Source: Brevibacillus composti
Lineage (GTDB): Bacteria; Bacillota; Bacilli; Brevibacillales; Brevibacillaceae
Reading direction: 5' to 3'
Assembly (NCBI RefSeq): GCF_016406105.1
Contig: NZ_CP066308.1
Span: forward strand, 1,585,501-1,649,500
Length of the DNA stretch: 64,000 nucleotides
Under the pieces are notes generated by a model. It was given only the letters and a program-made list of their open reading frames with translations, had not been told where the DNA came from and ran no database searches. Below, in pieces: positions 59,477 through 64,000 of the stretch; the first letter of the stretch is position 1, and every line of letters begins with the position of its first letter. The translations under genes were made by a program, and so were the position numbers.

Positions 59477-61377
59477 GTGCGCCACGCATGGCGACTAACT
59501 AGGCGGTGAAAGTCCGCTGTGGGGGCTGGTAGTGGCCAACCACTAGCCAAGAGCAAGGGTGTCCACCGTGAGGTGGAATCTGAAGGAAGCTGGAGGCAAA
59601 ATCCCGGCCCGAGGAACACGAACATCATCAGGCATATGGAATGGGACAAGCTTGCGAGACAAAGCAAAGTCCAATACACTACACGGACATTCCGGTGTAA
59701 ATGATGCGGGTATATGGGAGGAAAGTGAGTCGTCTTACCGTGGGAGGTCTCATGGACGTGAGAAGATGACATTCGAATCACGGTTGAAACAAGATTTATC
59801 ATGAGAAGTCAGCAGACGCCATAGTACCTCGAGCAGTCGACGGCTTGAGGGAAGGGCTGAACCTTAGGAGGTGGTCGTCAATGAATGTTACCGAAACAGG
59901 AGATAAGGGCAGCCAACTTCCAACGGAAGGCTCACCGCAAAAGAATAGTGCGGAACACGAAGGATATGCGGGAGTGCACGTTCCTGAGAGGATAGCTGAA
60001 ACCGACGACACCAACGCAAACGAGTCGAAGGAAAGGTTACTTGAGAAAATCATAAGCAGAGACAATTTGAACGAAGCGTTCAAAAGAGTCAAAGCGAATA
60101 AAGGTTCACACGGAATCGACGGGATGGGCGTAGATGAACTTCTACAATATCTCAAAGAAAACGGTGAAACCATCAAGGAACAAATCCTGGCGGGCAGATA
60201 TCGCCCAAATCCCGTTCGAAGGGTAGAAATCCCAAAAGAGAACGGAAAGAAAAGAAACCTGGGCATCCCAACGGTGGTTGATCGAGTAATCCAGCAGGCA
60301 ATTGCACAAATGCTCACGCCGATCTATGAGCAACAGTTCTCGGACAACAGCTTCGGGTTCCGACCCAAACGAAGTGCCCACCAAGCCATAAGGCGCAGCC
60401 AGCAATATATTCAGGAAGGCTACCGCTATGTTGTGGATATGGATCTAGAGAAATACTTTGACACCGTCAACCAAAGCAAGCTCATTGAAGTACTCTCAAG
60501 AACGATTAAGGACGGACGAGTCATTTCACTAATTCATAAATATCTTCGGGCAGGAGTTGTCGTGAAGCACAAGTTTGAGGAAACAGAAGTCGGCGTACCG
60601 CAGGGCGGGAATCTGAGTCCAATTCTCAGTAATATCATGCTGAATGAGTTGGACAAGGAGCTGGAGAAGAGAGGACACAAGTTTGTGCGATACGCAGATG
60701 ATTTACTCATCTTCTGCAAGAGCAGACGAAGTGCCGAACGGACACTAACCAACATTCTCCCCTACATTGAAAAGAAGCTGTTCCTAAAAGTAAATCGGGA
60801 GAAAACCGTGGTGGACCTAGCCATTCGAGTGAAGTTTCTGGGATTCTCATTCTACAACCAACGAGGGCAAGTGAAAGTCCGCATCCATCCCAAATCCATC
60901 GCCAAAATGAAAACAAGAGTGAAGGAACTAACCGCAAGAAGCAATGGCATGGGAAATGAAGAGAGAGCCGAAAGGCTCAGACGCTATATCATGGGATGGG
61001 TCAACTACTTCAAGATTGCGGATATGAAGAACCTGCTCCAAACAACGGATGAATGGATGAGAAGAAGGATTCGAATGATCTACTGGAAACAATGGAAACG
61101 AATAAGGACAAAATTCGAAAAGCTGATCTCGTTTGGAATCCCAAAGTTCAAGGCATGGGAATACGCAAATACAAGAAAGAGCTACTGGAGAATCTCCAAT
61201 AGCCCCATCCTCGCGAAAGCCCTCGATAACAACACCATTAAAGGCCTCGGATTTCTTTTCTTCTCAGATTATTATCGACAAGTGACTGCGTGAACTAAGG
61301 AACCGCCGTATACCGAACGGTACGTACGGTGGTGTGGGAGGTCGGCTACTCAACTAATGGGTAGCCCCCTACCCGAT
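59477..61377 (+). mobile_element. Group II intron, bacterial class C, copy 2
   Basis: This copy reads identically to the element at 23753-25653 along its 1901 bases, from GTGCG to CCCGAT. Domain V with the CGC triad lies near 61301-61336. The flanks differ outside those points, apart from a shared CTT before and TT after, which fits retrotransposition into a fresh site rather than duplication of a larger block. It lies between sigG and ylmC. Confidence 0.92.
59881..61293 (+). CDS. ltrA: Group II intron-encoded reverse transcriptase/maturase, copy 2
   Basis: The translation is the same as that of the first copy (470 residues), including the YADD active site, the GVPQGGNLSPILSN segment and the maturase domain. 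It has no endonuclease domain. The ribosome site TTAGGAGGTGGTCGTCA is also kept. Both copies therefore look intact and possibly active. Confidence 0.95.
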   Translation: MNVTETGDKGSQLPTEGSPQKNSAEHEGYAGVHVPERIAETDDTNANESKERLLEKIISRDNLNEAFKRVKANKGSHGIDGMGVDELLQYLKENGETIKEQILAGRYRPNPVRRVEIPKENGKKRNLGIPTVVDRVIQQAIAQMLTPIYEQQFSDNSFGFRPKRSAHQAIRRSQQYIQEGYRYVVDMDLEKYFDTVNQSKLIEVLSRTIKDGRVISLIHKYLRAGVVVKHKFEETEVGVPQGGNLSPILSNIMLNELDKELEKRGHKFVRYADDLLIFCKSRRSAERTLTNILPYIEKKLFLKVNREKTVVDLAIRVKFLGFSFYNQRGQVKVRIHPKSIAKMKTRVKELTARSNGMGNEERAERLRRYIMGWVNYFKIADMKNLLQTTDEWMRRRIRMIYWKQWKRIRTKFEKLISFGIPKFKAWEYANTRKSYWRISNSPILAKALDNNTIKGLGFLFFSDYYRQVTA

Positions 61378-61462
61378 TTGCTTTCACATCCGGAGGTGCG
61401 GACATATTCGCCTACCGGCTCATATAATGAACAAGAAGGGAAGAAAAGAAGGTGAGGAGCAG

Positions 61463-61750
61463 ATGGTCAAGATTTCGGACTTCCAGACGAAAGAAGTGGT
61501 CAACATCTTGGACGGCAAGCGGCTTGGACAAATATCCGACCTGGAAATCGACCTTCGCCACGGAAGGGTAGAGGCGATTGTTGTCCCGGGCCCTGGCAAA
61601 TTCCTTGGGTTCTTTTCATCCGGCAATGATTACGTCATCCCTTGGCGCAATATTGTAAAAATCGGGAAAGATGTGGTGTTGGTGAGAATCGAAGAGACAC
61701 TGCGGGTAGACGTCAAGAGCGGCAGCGCCGAGGATGAATATCGTTCGTAG
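61463..61750 (+). CDS. ylmC: YlmC/YmxH family sporulation protein (PRC-barrel)
   Basis: The 95-residue protein is a single PRC-barrel-like domain: MVKISDFQTKEVVNILDGKR, GQISDLEIDLRHGRVEAIVV, and DYVIPWRNIVKIGKDVVLV. It matches the YlmC/YmxH family, associated with sporulation, of unknown molecular function. The ATG at 61463 follows AAGGTGAGGAGCAG. It is the first gene after the intron, and ylmA, which lies between sigG and ylmC in B. subtilis, is missing. Confidence 0.87.
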   Translation: MVKISDFQTKEVVNILDGKRLGQISDLEIDLRHGRVEAIVVPGPGKFLGFFSSGNDYVIPWRNIVKIGKDVVLVRIEETLRVDVKSGSAEDEYRS

Positions 61751-61850
61751 AAAGGCAGACAGAGCCTTTCTTTTCTTTTGCGCTATGGTATCATAAACCA
61801 TAGAATTTTCTACTTCGACGTGAACAGCGTCCATCGGATGAGGTGACGGC

Positions 61851-62690
61851 ATGCGCGAACCTTTTTTGCAGCAGACGGACAGACAGGAACTCCATTTGCA
61901 AGAATGGGAAGAAGCAAATCCCGGTCTGGTGGCCGGTTTTACCATCCGCAGCGGCGGCGTCAGCACAGAGCCCTTCGGCACGATGAACATGGGGCTTCAT
62001 GTAGGCGACGAGCCCTCCGCAGTGGTGACCAATCGCCGCAGGCTGGCCAAATCGCTGGGGATGTCTTTTGACGCCTGGACCTGCGCCGATCAAGTGCACG
62101 GCAACCGCGTGTGCGAGGTGACAGCAGGAGGGGCGGGAAGAGAGAGTCTCGAAGACGTTATACCGGCGACGGATGGATTGTTTACCCGGAGGGCGGGGAT
62201 CTTGCTTACCTCGTTTTACGCGGATTGTGTACCGCTCTATTTTCTCGATCCGGACAATCGGGCGATCGGGCTTGCCCATGCCGGCTGGAAAGGCACCGTG
62301 TCCCGTATTGCCGAGGAAATGGTCGTCGCTCTCGGCAAAAAATACGGCACGCGCCCGGAACGGCTGCTCGTCGCCATCGGCCCTTCCATCTGCGGCCGCT
62401 GTTACGAGGTAGATGAGCGGGTGACCTCGCAGGTGCGAACATCGGCGATCCACTGGTCATCGGCCGTCGTCCCTCTGGATACGGGCCGCTACCTCTTGGA
62501 TCTGCCGCGGCTCAACCAGGAAATCCTGAAAGAATGCGGCGTATCGCCCGAGCATATACGGCAGACCGGGTGGTGTACAAGCTGCCGAAGCGATTTGTTC
62601 TTTTCCCACCGGAAAGAGGCTGGACGGACAGGGACGACAGGACGGATGGCTTCCTTTATCGGCTGGCGAGAAGAACAGAGCGCAACCTGA
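61851..62690 (+). CDS. pgeF: Peptidoglycan editing factor PgeF (YlmD), multicopper-oxidase-like
   Basis: The 279-residue protein of the COG1496 family has FTIRSGGVSTEPFGTMNMGLH, CADQVHGNRV, TSFYADCVPLYFLD and GLAHAGWKGTVSRIAEEMV, with metal-binding His and Cys residues. It is a laccase-domain protein; relatives act as purine nucleoside phosphorylases or remove mis-incorporated L-Ser from peptidoglycan precursors. Its place in the ylm operon beside sepF matches B. subtilis ylmD. The start follows GAGGTGACGGC. Confidence 0.88.
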   Translation: MREPFLQQTDRQELHLQEWEEANPGLVAGFTIRSGGVSTEPFGTMNMGLHVGDEPSAVVTNRRRLAKSLGMSFDAWTCADQVHGNRVCEVTAGGAGRESLEDVIPATDGLFTRRAGILLTSFYADCVPLYFLDPDNRAIGLAHAGWKGTVSRIAEEMVVALGKKYGTRPERLLVAIGPSICGRCYEVDERVTSQVRTSAIHWSSAVVPLDTGRYLLDLPRLNQEILKECGVSPEHIRQTGWCTSCRSDLFFSHRKEAGRTGTTGRMASFIGWREEQSAT

Positions 62691-62713
62691 TCAGGAAAGG
62701 AAGGAAGAGATAG

Positions 62714-63409
62714 ATGACACAACAACAGCTACTCAAAGAAAGACTGGATCAAATCGAGCAAAGAATCGCGGCAGCCTGCAAGCGCGCCGGCCGAGAGCGC
62801 AGCGAGGTCAAAATCATTGCTGTGACCAAATACGTGGATGAAACCACAATTGGGGACCTGCTGGAGATCGGCGTGGATCACATCGGGGAAAATCGCGTGC
62901 AGGATGCCCTGCCAAAGTACGAGAAGTGGGGAGATCGCGGGGTTTGGCACTTCATCGGCCATCTCCAGACCAACAAGGTAAAAGAGGTCATTGGCCGCTT
63001 TGCTTATATCCACTCGCTGGACCGCCTCTCGCTCGCGGAGGCGATCAACAAGCGGGGGGAGGCGTTGGATCTTGTCGTTCCTTGCTTTCTGCAAGTCAAT
63101 ATCTCCGGAGAAGAGACAAAATTTGGCCTTAGTCCCAATGATGTATTGGCTTTTCTTCGCGAAACCAGTAATATGAGACATATAAGGATCGCGGGATTGA
63201 TGACCATGGCTCCTCATGTCGAAAACCCGGAAGAGACCAGACCGGTATTTCAAGGTTTGCGAGAGTGGAAGGAGCGGATCAATGAGTGGGATTTTCCGCA
63301 CGCAAACATCACGGAGCTGTCGATGGGCATGTCGAACGACTTTGAGGTAGCGATAGAAGAAGGGGCTACATATATTCGGCTCGGTTCCGTATTGGTCAAG
63401 CCGGTCTGA
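62714..63409 (+). CDS. ylmE: YggS/PLPBP-family pyridoxal phosphate protein (YlmE)
   Basis: The 231-residue TIM-barrel protein binds PLP through the lysine in VKIIAVTKYVD (about residue 38). Conserved segments are IGENRVQDALPKYE, WHFIGHLQTNKVKEVIG and LSMGMSNDFEVAIEEGATYI. Family members are PLP-homeostasis proteins with no known catalysis. It follows pgeF by 23 bases behind AAGGAAGGAAGAGATAG, and sepF follows. Confidence 0.93.
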   Translation: MTQQQLLKERLDQIEQRIAAACKRAGRERSEVKIIAVTKYVDETTIGDLLEIGVDHIGENRVQDALPKYEKWGDRGVWHFIGHLQTNKVKEVIGRFAYIHSLDRLSLAEAINKRGEALDLVVPCFLQVNISGEETKFGLSPNDVLAFLRETSNMRHIRIAGLMTMAPHVENPEETRPVFQGLREWKERINEWDFPHANITELSMGMSNDFEVAIEEGATYIRLGSVLVKPV

Positions 63410-63434
63410 TCAGCCATGCGAGAGGAGGATGTCT

Positions 63435-63854
63435 ATGAGCGTCATGAATAAAATCAAAGGATTTTTAGGTCTGGAAGAAGAGGAATACTTCGAGGAGACA
63501 GTCATCGAAGAGCGGGAAGACCAGGAACCTGTCGTCAAGCGACAGCCGATGGGACGGGCGAATAACGTTGTGCCGTTTCAGACGAGGGAGAAGGAGGGAA
63601 TTCGTCTGATCCTCTGCGAACCGCGTCAATACAGCGATGCCCAAGACATTGCCGACAACCTCCGTCACCGCCGGCCCGTCGTCGTGAACTTGCAGCGGGT
63701 AGACAAGGATCAGGCGAAGCGCATTATCGATTTCTTGAGCGGGACCGTCTATGCCTTGAACGGCGATATTCAAAAGGTGGGCGACTATATTTTCGTCTGC
63801 ACGCCGGATCATGTGGATATTCAGGGTACGATTTCCAGTGTGGTGGAAGAATAA
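63435..63854 (+). CDS. sepF: Cell division protein SepF
   Basis: The 139-residue protein begins with the membrane-binding amphipathic helix MNKIKGFLGLEEEE, followed by a linker and a SepF core (IRLILCEPRQYSDAQDIADN, RRPVVVNLQRVDKDQAKRII, DFLSGTVYALNGDIQKVGDY). It joins FtsZ to the membrane. ATG 63435 was preferred to 63429 because AGGAGG touches the earlier one. It is downstream of ylmE, as in B. subtilis ylmF. Confidence 0.93.
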   Translation: MSVMNKIKGFLGLEEEEYFEETVIEEREDQEPVVKRQPMGRANNVVPFQTREKEGIRLILCEPRQYSDAQDIADNLRHRRPVVVNLQRVDKDQAKRIIDFLSGTVYALNGDIQKVGDYIFVCTPDHVDIQGTISSVVEE

Positions 63855-63930
63855 GTTGCGGGCAGACCGCCGGCAGCTTACCGGCCGCCGTGCGCAGCTC
63901 GTCATTTTGAACAGGACAAAGGGTGAGTAA

Positions 63931-64000
63931 ATGATATCCATCTTGTTTACCATAATAGATTTTGCCTTTACGGTGTACCAATTCATGGTGATCGCCTACG
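63931..64000 (+). CDS. ylmG: YggT-family membrane protein YlmG (3'-truncated by window edge)
   Basis: The reading frame starts with ATG at 63931 after AAAGGGTGAGTAA and runs to the end of the window, giving about 23 residues (SILFTIIDFAFTVYQFMVIA). The hydrophobic start and the place after sepF match YlmG of the YggT family. Most of the gene lies outside the window. Confidence 0.7.
   Translation, partial: MISILFTIIDFAFTVYQFMVIAY

Noticed and set aside
1..64000. rRNA, tRNA, CRISPR array, prophage or plasmid genes
   Set aside because: None seen. The only mobile elements recognised are the two group II introns.

Overview
The window looks like a chromosomal segment of a spore-forming, meso-DAP Firmicute of the Paenibacillaceae, most probably Brevibacillus. 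The protein-coding genes are clearly GC-rich by eye. Gene order follows the Bacillus subtilis ylb-yll-dcw-spoIIG-ylm block with Brevibacillus-like differences: murA lies inside the cluster, a cysteine-adding BshC and a short-type S-adenosylhomocysteinase are present, and bpr and ylmA are absent. I see no rRNA, tRNA, CRISPR array or prophage.

Region 1 (1-18600) is mixed housekeeping and sporulation-associated genes: the end of ylaH, a secreted protein of unknown function, a DUF5665 membrane protein, an S-box (SAM-I) riboswitch controlling metI-metC, ylaJ, ylaK (PIN-PhoH), a DinB-fold protein, lipoproteins, an MBL hydrolase, a CapA-like protein, a MidA-type methyltransferase, a DUF2626 protein, a four-cysteine winged-helix regulator, an Spx/MgsR-family protein, an enoyl-CoA hydratase, and convergent gerR (ylbO) and ylbP. 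An apparently untranslated, multi-hairpin RNA candidate with its own terminator lies at about 8098-8323.

Region 2 (18700-23750) is a leucine-catabolism operon equivalent to yngH-yngHB-yngG-yngF-yngE (methylcrotonyl-CoA carboxylase subunits, methylglutaconyl-CoA hydratase, HMG-CoA lyase). A perfect match to the CcpA cre consensus lies in front of it. The block sits between ylbP and panE (ylbQ), which are adjacent in B. subtilis.

Region 3 is bracketed by two group II introns of bacterial class C (23753-25653 and 59477-61377) that appear identical. Each lies in the same orientation directly behind a Rho-independent terminator. Between them are panE, a DUF3397 protein, a XRE-cupin regulator, bshC, an SLH protein, an amino-acid permease with a divergent LysR regulator, ahcY, and then the division and cell-wall cluster: mraZ-rsmH-ftsL-pbpB-spoVD-murE-mraY-murD-spoVE-murG-murB-murA-divIB-ylxW-ylxX-sbp-ftsA-ftsZ. 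Next come a YmaF-like gene on the minus strand and spoIIGA-sigE-sigG. The cluster makes lipid II, builds the septal machinery and supplies the sporulation-specific transpeptidase, flippase-type partner and sigma factors.

Region 4 (61460-64000) continues the ylm operon: ylmC, ylmD (pgeF), ylmE, sepF and the start of ylmG (YggT family).

The most interesting non-gene signals are the multibranch RNA candidate at 8100-8293, a 232-bp imperfect palindrome after ftsZ (55919-56150), the twin introns flanking the essential dcw cluster, a terminator inside the dcw operon between ftsL and pbpB, and a wide-spacer spoIIG-type promoter. All assignments come from reading the sequence and recalling family features; no database search was run.
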